DNA of 64,000 bases from Arthrobacter sp. B1I2 (GCF_030816485.1 NZ_JAUSYC010000001.1:1364001-1428000), one strand, 5' to 3'; shown: positions 53,676-63,626, counted from the first letter of the stretch. The notes: generated by a model not told the origin, from the sequence alone. Program-made: numbers and translations.

Positions 53676-54182
53676 CTACCCGGGCTCCGTCCTTGCCGCT
53701 ACTGTGGCGTCAACCATCGCCGTCATGAAACGTGTGACGGTTTCCAGTTCCTCCGCGGAGAACCCCGCCATGGCACTCCCCATGTGCTGTGCCAGAGGCG
53801 CAAAGATGGCAGCGCCTTCCTGAAAAGCCTTGGGCGTCATCTTCAGCTGGACCTGGCGCCGGTCAGTGCTGTTCCGTTCACGCACGATGTGCCCCGAGTT
53901 GTCCAGGCGGTCGATCAGCGCGGTGGTGGCGGGAGAGCTGAGGTTCAGTTCTTTCCGCAGCAGCCCGGGTGTCACCACGTTGCCGGCGGCCGTGTGCCGC
54001 ATGATGACCGCCAGGGCGTTCATGTCCGTGCGGTGCATGTCCTTCCGGCCGCCGGCAAAATCCACGTAGCGGTTGGCCTCCATGGTGAACTCCTGCAGGA
54101 GCCGGAGCAAGGGGTGTGGCGGACCGCCGGGAGCGCCATCCGGCAGGCCTGGTACCGCGTCAGGTGATCTTTTGCCTGCCAT
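53676..54182 (-). CDS. MarR family transcriptional regulator
   Basis: 168 aa from the ATG at 54182, preceded by GGAGGTGGGC. The winged HTH is clear: NVVTPGLLRKELNLSSPATTALIDRLDNSGHIVRERNSTDRRQVQLKMT (about 66-115). It is divergent from the MMPL-family exporter, and the shared region carries a perfect 7-bp inverted repeat. Repression of the exporter, relieved by a drug or lipid ligand, is the probable function. Confidence 0.9.
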   Translation of the reverse strand: MAGKRSPDAVPGLPDGAPGGPPHPLLRLLQEFTMEANRYVDFAGGRKDMHRTDMNALAVIMRHTAAGNVVTPGLLRKELNLSSPATTALIDRLDNSGHIVRERNSTDRRQVQLKMTPKAFQEGAAIFAPLAQHMGSAMAGFSAEELETVTRFMTAMVDATVAARTEPG

Positions 54183-54302
54183 GCCCACCTCCCTGCATTC
54201 CTGGTTCCCCGCCGGCGTTTCTGTCCGGCCGTACTGACGGATATTACTGCAGCCCCGGCATTCACTTCCGAGCCGGCAGCCGGAAAAAACCTTGGCAGCC
54301 AC

Positions 54303-54323
54303 TTATCTCTACTATGGAGATAA
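54303..54323. promoter_or_regulatory. MarR operator candidate
   Basis: TTATCTC-(7)-GAGATAA, a perfect 7-bp inverted repeat about 50 bases before the MMPL start and 120 before marR. The spacing fits a MarR dimer site. It is the strongest palindrome in this divergent region. Confidence 0.65.
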
Positions 54324-54371
54324 TCTATGCTGGAACAAATACTACTCCGCCGCTTATCACTGGAAGGCACC

Positions 54372-56573
54372 ATGAATCGCACACAAGTTGCCAGGGAACG
54401 TGTCCCGTTCTGGCTTCGCTGGCTGGTCCCCGTTGTCCTGGTGCTGACCTGGCTGGGGCTCGCCGGGGTTGGCGGCCCCACGTTCGGCCGGCTGGAAGAG
54501 GTCTCCTCCAATGACCAGGCGTCCTTCCTGCCCGCCAGCGCGGAGGCCACCGAAGCCCAGGACTGGCAGGCTAAATTCCGTGACTCGGACGAGGTTCCGG
54601 GCATCATCGTCATTGAAAAAAATGAGGCTTTCACACCCGCGCAGTTGGGGGAGTTGGCCGCGCTCAAGACCAGCCTCGAAGAGCTCAAGCTCGGCAGCAC
54701 GGTGATTGGCCCGATTCCCTCCAAGGACGCCAAGGCGGTCCAGTTCGTGGTCCCCGTCGGATCCTCGGTGGAGGTCAAGGACGCGGTTAAGGAGCTCCGC
54801 AGTACGGTCACCGAAGCAGCACCGGAGGGCAGCCAAACCTTCGTGACCGGACCCGCCGGCCTTGCCGCCGACCTCACCGCAGCCTTCGGCGGAATCGATG
54901 GGATCCTCCTGCTCGTTGCCCTGTCCGCGGTGTTCGTGATCCTCCTGGTCGTCTACCGGTCCCTGCTGCTGCCCATCATGGTGCTGCTGACGTCAGTATT
55001 TGCCCTATGCGCCGCGATCCTGCTGGTATTCGGCATGGCCAAGGCCGGCTGGATCCAGCTCAACGGCCAAAGCCAGGGCATCCTTTCCATCCTGGTGATC
55101 GGCGCAGCCACGGACTACGCGCTGCTGTTCGTGGCCGGCTTCCGGGAAGCCCTCACCCACACCACCAACCGCACGGCCGCCGTCCTGACCGCCTGGAAAG
55201 CGTCCTTCGAGCCCATCCTGGCATCCGGCGCCACCGTGATCATTGCGCTGCTGTGCCTGCTCTTCTCCGACCTGAACTCCAACAAGGCGCTGGGCCCCGT
55301 TGCCGCCGCAGGCATCCTGTGTGCCCTGTTCGCCGCCCTGACCCTGCTGCCCGCGCTGATGGCGCTGCTGGGCCGGGCCGCCTTCTGGCCTTTCCGGCCC
55401 AAGCTTCTCCCCGCCGACCAGCGCGAACCCGAGCTGGTCACGGGTCTGGAAGGCCAGAAGGGGCTGTGGCGTGCCACCGGTTCACTGGTATCGCGGCGGC
55501 CCCGGACGGTGTGGGTGGCGTCGGTCCTCCTGCTGCTGGTCGCCGCCGGCGGCCTGTTCCAGCTGAAGGCCAACGGCGTGCCGCAAACCGATGTCATCCT
55601 CACCGCTTCCAACGCCGTTGACGGGCAGGACGCGCTGGCCCGCCACTTCGACGCCGGCAGCGGCAGCCCCGCCGTCGTAGTGGCGGACCAAAGCAAGGCC
55701 GCCGAGGTGCTGGACCGCGTGAAAGCGGACGACGGCGTGGGCGAGGCCTACCTGCTGGGGCAGGGCAGCGTCCCCATCACCGGAGCCCCCGGTGCTCCCA
55801 GCGTTCCCGACGTTCGCGAGGGGAAAGTGCTCATCAACGCCACGCTGAACGACGCCGCGGACTCGCTGGAGGCGGAGGAGACCATTAAGGCCCTGCGCAC
55901 CGAAGTGAAAGCTGTTGATCCCGGCGCCCTGGTGGGCGGCGTAACTGCCACAGCCCTCGACACCAACACCACGGCCCAGCATGACCTGGTGGTCATCATT
56001 CCGGTGGTCCTGGTGGTGATCCTGTTCATCCTGATGCTGCTGCTGCGCTCCATCGTGGCCCCGGTCCTGCTGGTGCTCTCCGTGGTGCTGTCCTACGCAG
56101 CTGCGCTTGGCGTGGCAGCCTTCGTTTTCAACAACATCTTCGGCTTCCCCGGCGCCGATGCCACCGTTCCGCTGTTCGGCTTCGTGTTCCTGGTGGCCCT
56201 GGGCGTGGACTACAACATCTTCCTGATGAGCCGGGTCCGGGAGGAGTCACTCAAGCACGGCACGCGGCCAGGAATCCTCCGCGGCCTCGGCGTGACAGGC
56301 GGCGTGATTACCTCCGCCGGTGTGGTGCTGGCCGCCACATTCGCAGCACTGGGCGTCATCCCCATCATGTTCCTTGTGCAGCTGGCCTTCATTGTGGCGT
56401 TCGGCGTGCTGCTGGACACCGTCCTGGTGCGCTCGCTGCTGGTACCGGCGCTGGCCTACGACATTGGACCGAAGATCTGGTGGCCCAGCAAGCTGGGGCG
56501 CACTGATGTTGGGAGCGCAGTGCGGCCGCGGGAGCCCGGCGTCGAACCACTGGAAGAGGTTCCCAGCCGCTGA
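54372..56573 (+). CDS. MMPL family transporter (RND superfamily)
   Basis: 733 aa from the ATG at 54372 with GGAAGG upstream. About 12 transmembrane helices in the 1+5+1+5 layout of MmpL/RND proteins, with two extracellular loop domains. The first TM cluster has GILSILVIGAATDYALLFVAGFREALTH near 237-264; the second has FGFVFLVALGVDYNIFLMSRVREE near 602-625, holding the proton-relay Asp-Tyr pairs. Relatives export lipids, siderophores or drugs. Divergent MarR is the likely regulator. Confidence 0.92.
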   Translation: MNRTQVARERVPFWLRWLVPVVLVLTWLGLAGVGGPTFGRLEEVSSNDQASFLPASAEATEAQDWQAKFRDSDEVPGIIVIEKNEAFTPAQLGELAALKTSLEELKLGSTVIGPIPSKDAKAVQFVVPVGSSVEVKDAVKELRSTVTEAAPEGSQTFVTGPAGLAADLTAAFGGIDGILLLVALSAVFVILLVVYRSLLLPIMVLLTSVFALCAAILLVFGMAKAGWIQLNGQSQGILSILVIGAATDYALLFVAGFREALTHTTNRTAAVLTAWKASFEPILASGATVIIALLCLLFSDLNSNKALGPVAAAGILCALFAALTLLPALMALLGRAAFWPFRPKLLPADQREPELVTGLEGQKGLWRATGSLVSRRPRTVWVASVLLLLVAAGGLFQLKANGVPQTDVILTASNAVDGQDALARHFDAGSGSPAVVVADQSKAAEVLDRVKADDGVGEAYLLGQGSVPITGAPGAPSVPDVREGKVLINATLNDAADSLEAEETIKALRTEVKAVDPGALVGGVTATALDTNTTAQHDLVVIIPVVLVVILFILMLLLRSIVAPVLLVLSVVLSYAAALGVAAFVFNNIFGFPGADATVPLFGFVFLVALGVDYNIFLMSRVREESLKHGTRPGILRGLGVTGGVITSAGVVLAATFAALGVIPIMFLVQLAFIVAFGVLLDTVLVRSLLVPALAYDIGPKIWWPSKLGRTDVGSAVRPREPGVEPLEEVPSR

Positions 56574-56602
56574 CCATTGCGCGCGTGCATCAACCCCGTG
56601 CA

Positions 56603-57532
56603 CTAACCCTGCTGCCGCCACCAGTCCACGGTGGCGGCAGCAGCCTCGTTTAAGGGTGTGGGGCTGATGCCGAGGGTTGACTCGGACAACGCGGAGTCCA
56701 TGACGAACGGCCGCTCAAACTGGTACAGCATTTCCGCCAACTCCCTGGCATCGGAGGAAAACAAAGCTGCCGCCCGGAGGACCCAGCCAGGCAGGACGCG
56801 CACCTTGGGAGCGGGCACCCCGGCTGCCGTGGCGAATGCGTGGCCGAGCTCCCGCTGCGTCATCGCGGGTCCGGTGGGCGCGTGCCATACACAGCTCCAG
56901 GCCGAGGGCATATCTGCGGCCCTGATCATTGCCCTGGCCAGGTCGGGGACGTATGTGAACGAGTGCGGTTGCCGCGCGCTTCCCACCACGCTCACGCTCC
57001 TGCCCGCCAAAATCGGCACCACTATGCGTTCGCCACCGTGCGCCATCCGTACGCGGGGCCCAAAAAAGTCGCCCGCCACCACGCTCACAGTTGGCGTGGC
57101 TGACGCCTCGCGCGCCTGCAGCAGCTCCGTCCGCGCGCCGCGCTTACCGCCGGCGGCCCGGCGCGGACTGCCCTCCGTCATCACGCTGTCCGGCTCGCTG
57201 TAGGAGTAGAGGCTTTCGGGGAATACGACGACGGCCCCTGCCTGGTGTGCGGCGCTGAGCACTGCCTGCTCAGCGGCAGGCAGTTCGGCCCGCCAGGCCG
57301 CAGCGTTGTACGCCGACCCGTGGATGCAGTGGAAGACGGCTTTCGCGCCGGCAAAAACGGTCCGCAGGATTGCCGGGTCCTTCGCATCCCCCTTGATGCG
57401 CTCAATGAGCGGGTGGTCCGGTCCACTGCCCGAACGCGTGAGGACGCGCACCTGCCGCCCTTGGTCCGCCAATTGTTCTGCTACCGTCCAACCCACCGGT
57501 CCAGCTCCGGTCACCACATAGAAATCCGCCAT
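56603..57532 (-). CDS. NAD-dependent epimerase/dehydratase family protein
   Basis: 309 aa from the ATG at 57532, with AAGGAGG upstream; the open frame further 5' overlaps a regulator-like gene and is non-homologous. An extended/atypical short-chain dehydrogenase fold: FYVVTGAGPVGWTVAEQLADQG (3-24) binds the nucleotide. The catalytic Tyr-x3-Lys is replaced by FPESLYSYSEP, so it may be a reductase or binding protein rather than a true epimerase. The substrate is unknown. It is divergent from the damaged TetR gene, which may have been its regulator. Confidence 0.82.
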   Translation of the reverse strand: MADFYVVTGAGPVGWTVAEQLADQGRQVRVLTRSGSGPDHPLIERIKGDAKDPAILRTVFAGAKAVFHCIHGSAYNAAAWRAELPAAEQAVLSAAHQAGAVVVFPESLYSYSEPDSVMTEGSPRRAAGGKRGARTELLQAREASATPTVSVVAGDFFGPRVRMAHGGERIVVPILAGRSVSVVGSARQPHSFTYVPDLARAMIRAADMPSAWSCVWHAPTGPAMTQRELGHAFATAAGVPAPKVRVLPGWVLRAAALFSSDARELAEMLYQFERPFVMDSALSESTLGISPTPLNEAAAATVDWWRQQG

Positions 57533-57608
57533 TTTGGCCTCCTTATCCACGTCTGCGAGAGCAGTGCTCTCAGAAACAGGATGGCGCCTTCTGGGTGGCC
57601 TGCAAACA

Positions 57609-57965
57609 GTGGCGGACATCGTCCGCCTGGGGCGGCAGCACCTGGCAACTGACGGTGCGGCCGCGCTCTCCCTGCGGGCGGCGGCGAGGGATTTGGGCGT
57701 GGTGTCCACTGCCGTCTACCGGTACGTGGAGAGCCGCGACGAGCTACTGACACTGTTGCTGGAAGGTGACCACGTTGCGCGCTTCCTGGCGCTGGGCCGG
57801 GCAACCAGTACGGCGCGGAGACCTTCCGGGCGCCCGCTGAGCTCTTCGACCATCATCTTGCCGTCCTTGCCGGCATCGCCGTCCTTGCCGTCCTTGCCGT
57901 CCTTGCCGGCGTCGCCGGCCTGCCTGTTCCGGCCTCGGGATAAGTGGCCTGCCAGGCCCTGTTGA
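57609..57965 (+). pseudogene. Truncated TetR-family regulator
   Basis: From a GTG at 57609 the first 52 residues form a good TetR HTH (ADIVRLGRQHLATDGAAALSLRAAARDLGVVSTAVYRYVESRDELLTLLLEG). After that, family resemblance stops. The rest is a low-complexity Ser/Pro/Leu sequence encoded by 9-bp repeats, and no TetR ligand domain is seen in any frame. The gene is therefore probably a remnant. It starts 77 bases from the divergent epimerase gene, the expected position for its regulator. Confidence 0.6.
57858..57921. repeat. 9-bp tandem repeats (CCGTCCTTG)
   Basis: About seven copies of a 9-base unit CCGTCCTTG or close variants (CCGGCATCG, CCGGCGTCG), in phase. In one plus-strand frame they encode S-L-P-type repeats; on the minus strand they read as collagen-like G-K-D/G-D-A triplets. 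They coincide with the break in the TetR gene. Confidence 0.7.
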
Positions 57966-58034
57966 TGCGGCCAGGCCGTCGATAGACTGCCAGTGCGCCC
58001 GCACGGACGCGCAGCCTCGAAGGAGAGATGCACC

Positions 58035-58466
58035 ATGACTGAGAATCCTGAAGTTGCAGCCGAGGAGCCCCGCAAGGGCAGCAGCGCACCCGGGCTGGAA
58101 GGTGAAGGCGGGCAGTACGTGGACGGCGACTACGGCGACGCCGGCGCCGTGGAAAGGCCGGCAGGGGAACTGGACGACCAGTATCCGGAGGGCGATTACG
58201 GTGCCGCCGGAACAGCTGGAAGCCCTGCCGGAAGTGTGGAGGACGGCGGGCAGTACGTGGACGGGGACTATGGCGATGCCGGCGCCATCAACGAGCCCGA
58301 GCGGGCGCTTGCCGACGGCGAGTACGAGGAAGGCGACTACGGCGATGCCGGCACCGCTGGCGGCCGCACCGAGGAGGCCATCCGCGAAGGACTCACGGAC
58401 CGCCAGGTCCAAACGACGGCGGAAGAGCGCGGCCCGCTGCATGGCGACCGGGATACGGAGCGTTAA
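58035..58466 (+). CDS. Acidic protein with four GDYG repeats
   Basis: 143 aa, ATG at 58035 after AAGGAGAGATGCACC. Four degenerate repeats share the core Y-x-[DE]-G-D-Y-G-x-A-G (at about 28-37, 50-59, 74-83, 97-106), spaced 22-24 residues apart. The protein is very acidic, without Cys or hydrophobic stretches, and likely disordered. The D/G/Y-rich cores might bind metal ions. I do not know the family. It lies directly upstream of the heat-shock promoter but on its own transcript. Confidence 0.75.
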   Translation: MTENPEVAAEEPRKGSSAPGLEGEGGQYVDGDYGDAGAVERPAGELDDQYPEGDYGAAGTAGSPAGSVEDGGQYVDGDYGDAGAINEPERALADGEYEEGDYGDAGTAGGRTEEAIREGLTDRQVQTTAEERGPLHGDRDTER

Positions 58467-58578
58467 GCAGCCCGGCGGTACGTTCTCCCAAAGCGAACCC
58501 GGGGACCGGCGTCGTAATCCTGCGCCCTGGGGCCCGGGAATCCAAGGAATGTCGAGGCAAGAACCTGACGTGACACGC

Positions 58579-58605
58579 AAAGTTGAGCGGAGTCCGCTCA
58601 ACTTT
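58579..58605. promoter_or_regulatory. HAIR operator 1 (HspR binding site)
   Basis: AAAGTTGAGC-(7)-GCTCAACTTT: perfect 10-bp arms, matching the HspR-associated inverted repeat CTTGAGT-N7-ACTCAAG in spacing and core. It lies immediately upstream of the -35 box of the dnaK promoter. HspR encoded at the end of this operon should bind it. Confidence 0.92.
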
Positions 58606-58608
58606 GGA

Positions 58609-58632
58609 TTGACATCGCTGGCGCGCTGAGTA

Positions 58633-58636
<4 letters not shown>
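58609..58636 (+). promoter_or_regulatory. dnaK operon promoter
   Basis: TTGACA (58609-58614) and TAAAGT (58631-58636) with a 16-base spacer. HAIR 1 ends just before the -35 and HAIR 2 overlaps the -10 and start site, a tight repressor arrangement. Confidence 0.8.
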
Positions 58637-60577
<1,941 letters not shown>

Positions 60578-60580
60578 CCC

Positions 60581-61297
60581 ATGCCGCACCACGGTAACGA
60601 GGAAGAGCACAACGCATCCGCAAGCCAGCAGAACACGCAGGGCAACGGCCAGGAGCCGGTCATCCGGGACAACCGCAAGGTTGACCCGGTGACCGGGCAG
60701 GCCCGGCACCCCGAGGGCGGCCACGCTGAAGGCGCCAACCCCGCCCCCGGGACCGGCTCCCAGGCCGGGGCAGCAGATTCCGAAGGGGACGCGCTGGCCC
60801 AGGCCGAGGAGATTCTCAACGGCGTGGACGTGCCGGCCGAGGACTCCGTGGCCCAGGGAGCTCCGGCAGGGGCCGCCGGCAACGCCGAGGCAGCCGAACT
60901 GCGCAACGACCTGCTCCGCCTTCAGGCCGAGTACGTCAACTACCGCAAGCGCGTTGAACGCGACCGCGCCGTTGCAGGGGAAATGGCCGTCATCGGCGTC
61001 CTGAACTCCCTGCTCCCGGTCCTGGACGACGTCGACGCCGCCCGGCAGCACGGCGACCTGACCGACGGCCCCTTCGCCGCGATCGCCACCAAACTGGAGA
61101 ACGCGCTGAAGACTTACGGCCTGGTCCGGATCGACCAGACCGGCGTGGAGTTCGATCCCACGATCCACGAGGCCCTGATCCAGCAGCCCGGCGAGGACAT
61201 CGAGGTTGACACCGTCAGCCAGGTGCTCCGCTCCGGCTACAAGTCAGGAGACCGAGTCCTCCGCGCAGCACAGGTGATCGTCGCAGTTCCGGCGTAA
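60581..61297 (+). CDS. grpE: Nucleotide exchange factor GrpE
   Basis: 238 aa, ATG 3 bases after the dnaK stop. A long disordered acidic N-terminus (about 90 residues) precedes the coiled-coil helix (ELRNDLLRLQAEYVNYRKRVERDR, about 105-128) and the C-terminal beta-wing (VEFDPTIHEALIQQPGEDIEVDTVSQVLRSGYKSGDRVLRAAQVIVA). It releases ADP from DnaK. Confidence 0.96.
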   Translation: MPHHGNEEEHNASASQQNTQGNGQEPVIRDNRKVDPVTGQARHPEGGHAEGANPAPGTGSQAGAADSEGDALAQAEEILNGVDVPAEDSVAQGAPAGAAGNAEAAELRNDLLRLQAEYVNYRKRVERDRAVAGEMAVIGVLNSLLPVLDDVDAARQHGDLTDGPFAAIATKLENALKTYGLVRIDQTGVEFDPTIHEALIQQPGEDIEVDTVSQVLRSGYKSGDRVLRAAQVIVAVPA

Positions 61298-61315
61298 CGG
61301 TCACCAATGCGCTAC

Positions 61316-61375
61316 GCCGGATATGGGGCGGTGCCCGCTTCGCGGTGCCCTCCACACCGCCGCCCCATATCCGGC
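61316..61375. repeat. Hairpin 1 of the grpE-dnaJ intergenic element
   Basis: GCCGGATATGGGGCGGTG (61316-61333) pairs with the complementary CACCG...CCCCATATCCGGC (61355-61375) with a 3-base bulge. The loop contains a second small GC stem. It is in the 272-base gap inside the heat-shock operon. Confidence 0.75.
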
Positions 61376-61419
61376 CTCCGCGCAGGTCGGTCATCTCGCC
61401 TAAGGTGAGGTAACCACAA

Positions 61420-61538
61420 AGCTCGCAGCGGTACAGGGGCCCCGGGAGTGGCATCGGGCCTGCCGGAGCGTGGTGGCTTGGTCCGTCAGGACCGAGCCAC
61501 CACGCGTAGGGGCGGGGGCCCCTGTACCGCGGAGAGCT
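61420..61538. repeat. Nested hairpins 2 and 3 of the grpE-dnaJ intergenic element
   Basis: Outer arms AGCTCGCAGCGGTACAGGGG.. (61420-61443) and ..CCCCTGTACCGCGGAGAGCT (61515-61538) enclose an inner 16-bp hairpin CGTGGTGGCTTGGTCC (61469-61484) / GGACCGAGCCACCACG (61489-61504) with a GTCA loop. No ORF crosses it convincingly. It ends 31 bases before the dnaJ start. Confidence 0.75.
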
Positions 61539-61569
61539 GTAAGTTAAAAGACTTTGAAAGGAAACGCCA

Positions 61570-62541
61570 TTGGCTAGCCAGGATTGGGTGGACAAGGACT
61601 TTTACAAGATCCTTGGTGTTGCCAAGGACGCTTCCGATGCCGATATCAAGAAGGCCTACCGGAAGCTTGCGCGGCAGCACCACCCTGATACGAATGCGGG
61701 GAACGCTGCTTCCGAGAAGAAGTTCAAGGACATCTCCGAGGCTTATTCGGTGCTCTCGGACCCCGACGAGCGCCAGCAGTATGACGCCATCCGGGCCATG
61801 GGCAGCGGGGCCCGCTTTGCCCCCGGCGGTGCCGGCGCCACTAACGGCGGGTTCGAGGACATGTTCGGCGGCCTGTTCACCGGCAACACCGGACGTCATG
61901 CCGGCGGGTTCAACCCGTCCGCCGGAGGCATCCCGCCTGAATTTGCCGACCTCTTTGGCGGCTTCGGTGGGGCGCCCGGCTTCCAGCGCACCCCGCAGAA
62001 GGGCGCGGACCGCACTGCTTCCACGAGTATTTCGTTTGCCGGTTCCATCCGTGGCACCTCGATCGGCCTGCGTGAACCCAGCGGCGAGGTCATCGACGTC
62101 CGGGTGCCCGCCGGCATCAAGGACGGGCAGAAGGTCCGCGTGCGCGGCAAGGGCCAGCCCGGTGCCGCCGGCAACGGCGACCTGGTGGTATCGGTCTCGG
62201 TCCAGCCGCACCAGTTTTACACGCGCGACGGCGACAACCTCCGCATCCATGTCCCCGTCACCTTCCCGGAGGCTGCTTTGGGTGCGGACATTGAAGTGCC
62301 CACGATCGACGGCGACAAGGTAAAGGTCCGTGTCCCGGCGGGCACGCCGTCGGGCCGTACCCTGCGGGTGAAGGGCAAAGGCGTGAAGACGTCGAAGGCG
62401 ACCGGCGACCTGCTGGTGACCATCGACGTCGCGGTTCCCAAGAATCTCAACAAGGACGCCGAAGCTGCGGTCAAGGCGTTCGCCGAGGCAACGTCGTCGG
62501 CGGACGTTCGCGAGGGCCTGGCAGCCAAGGCCCGGCTCTAG
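61570..62541 (+). CDS. dnaJ: DnaJ-family co-chaperone lacking the zinc finger
   Basis: 323 aa, TTG start with AAAGGAAA about 7 bases upstream. The J domain (7-70) has the intact His38-Pro39-Asp40 motif. A Gly/Ala/Phe-rich segment follows (about 80-145), then DnaJ C-terminal substrate domains (IDVRVPAGIKDGQKVRVRGKGQPG; VKVRVPAGTPSGRTLRVKGKG). There is no CxxCxGxG zinc repeat and no Cys at all, so it is a class II (CbpA-like) DnaJ rather than the zinc-finger DnaJ1 often found in this operon. Confidence 0.93.
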   Translation: MASQDWVDKDFYKILGVAKDASDADIKKAYRKLARQHHPDTNAGNAASEKKFKDISEAYSVLSDPDERQQYDAIRAMGSGARFAPGGAGATNGGFEDMFGGLFTGNTGRHAGGFNPSAGGIPPEFADLFGGFGGAPGFQRTPQKGADRTASTSISFAGSIRGTSIGLREPSGEVIDVRVPAGIKDGQKVRVRGKGQPGAAGNGDLVVSVSVQPHQFYTRDGDNLRIHVPVTFPEAALGADIEVPTIDGDKVKVRVPAGTPSGRTLRVKGKGVKTSKATGDLLVTIDVAVPKNLNKDAEAAVKAFAEATSSADVREGLAAKARL

Positions 62542-62556
62542 AAGCGGAGGTGAGCC

Positions 62557-62982
62557 GTGGACATCAGTGCTGACCAGCCGATCTTCGTGATTTCCGTGGC
62601 GGCAGAACTGGCGGACATGCACCCTCAGACCCTGCGGCAGTACGACAGGCTTGGCATCGTCAAGCCCAGCCGTGCCCCCGGAAAGTCGCGGCGCTACTCC
62701 CAGCGTGACGTTAACATGCTGCGGGAAGTGCAGCGGCTTTCCCAGGAAGGCGTCTCACTGGAGGGGATCAAACGGATCCTTGAACTCGAGAACCAGGTGG
62801 CCGCACTCCAAAACCGGATTTCTGAACTCACCGAGGAACTCGGGCGGCGGCCGCGGGGCGTTGACTCCCGGATCTTCGCCGCCGGAACCGCCGGTGACGT
62901 GGTGAGCCTGGCGCGTGGCCAGCGCCCCCGGCCGCGGTCCCAGGCTGTCATGCTGTGGCGGCCGCGCGCGATTGGGCAGTAA
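62557..62982 (+). CDS. hspR: HspR heat-shock repressor (MerR family)
   Basis: 141 aa, GTG at 62557 with GCGGAGGTGAGCC upstream. The MerR-type winged HTH is at about 9-75 (FVISVAAELADMHPQTLRQYDRLGIVKPSRAPGKSRRYSQRDVNMLREVQRLSQ), then a dimer helix (LELENQVAALQNRISEL). HspR represses its own operon by binding the HAIR sites upstream of dnaK; DnaK is its co-repressor in related species. Last gene of dnaK-grpE-dnaJ-hspR. Confidence 0.96.
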   Translation: MDISADQPIFVISVAAELADMHPQTLRQYDRLGIVKPSRAPGKSRRYSQRDVNMLREVQRLSQEGVSLEGIKRILELENQVAALQNRISELTEELGRRPRGVDSRIFAAGTAGDVVSLARGQRPRPRSQAVMLWRPRAIGQ

Positions 62983-63048
62983 CGCGACCGGGGCCGTAAG
63001 TAGCGTTTCCCGGAGCCCCGGCAAATATGAGTACCCACTACTGGTGAC

Positions 63049-63122
63049 GGAAAAGCCCCCTGGAACTTGAATGGAACCATCGCCGGATCAGCGGCGATGG
63101 TTCCGCAAGTTCGGGGGTTTTC
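63049..63122. terminator. Long hairpin terminator after hspR
   Basis: GGAAAAGCCCCC..GAACTTG..GGAACCATCGCCG pairs with CGGCGATGGTTCC..CAAGTTC..GGGGGTTTTCC through about 33 positions with two small internal loops. The 3' side ends in GTTTTCC. It closes the heat-shock operon. Confidence 0.9.
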
Positions 63123-63167
63123 CGTGTTTATAGTTCACAGCAAAGGTCTCTGCAGCAAGGCCCGGCC

Positions 63168-63566
63168 ATGAGCCCGGGGATGGAATCGGTGGCCGCCTTC
63201 AGCGGCTCAATGCCGGGCCAGATCCTGCTGGCTCTCGGCCAGACCATTGTGGTGGTCTGCGTCTGCTTCGACATGGTCCGCGAGCTGTCTGTCCCAAGAT
63301 CGCACCGGCGCTATGTGGCCAGCACCGTGTTCCGCACGCTCGCCGTCCCCTCGATCATGGCCAACGCCCTGACGGTCTTCATCGCCCTGGTGGTGTCCTC
63401 CTGGGTGGACGTGGTGATGGGCATGTTCGTGCTGGTGGCCATCGTCTTCCGGTTCCACCACAACCAGGACGAGGACAACTGGTGGAAGGGCAAGGGCAAG
63501 AAGCTGGCCCGCTGGGCCCGCCGGCAGTTCTCCGGCCGGACGTCCGCCGCCCCGGCCCTGGGTTAA
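63168..63566 (+). CDS. Small membrane protein, hypothetical
   Basis: 132 aa; the ATG at 63168 has only a weak AAGG upstream, and the ATG four codons later is an alternative. Three hydrophobic segments (GQILLALGQTIVVVCVCFDMV, about 17-37; FRTLAVPSIMANALTVFIALVVSSW; VMGMFVLVAIVFRF) are followed by a basic tail (WWKGKGKKLARWARRQF). I do not recognise a family. Confidence 0.68.
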   Translation: MSPGMESVAAFSGSMPGQILLALGQTIVVVCVCFDMVRELSVPRSHRRYVASTVFRTLAVPSIMANALTVFIALVVSSWVDVVMGMFVLVAIVFRFHHNQDEDNWWKGKGKKLARWARRQFSGRTSAAPALG

Positions 63567-63579
63567 GGCCGCAAAGCCC

Positions 63580-63618
63580 CGGGAGCCCGGCACTGGCAAC
63601 CTGCGTGCCGGGCTCCCG
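63580..63618. terminator. Bidirectional hairpin terminator
   Basis: A perfect 14-bp stem, CGGGAGCCCGGCAC (63580-63593) with GTGCCGGGCTCCCG (63605-63618), between the convergent membrane-protein and aldehyde dehydrogenase genes. Confidence 0.88.
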
Positions 63619-63626
63619 CGTCAACA

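Noticed and set aside
57716..58075. Minus-strand frame with a collagen-like G-x-x stretch
   Set aside because: The stretch is produced by the 9-bp tandem repeat, and the frame runs antisense through the start of the GDYG-repeat gene with no RBS. Kept only as part of the repeat finding.
61316..61538. Known riboswitch or T-box between grpE and dnaJ
   Set aside because: No conserved aptamer cores (THI, SAM, cobalamin, T-box) are found; only inverted repeats are seen.
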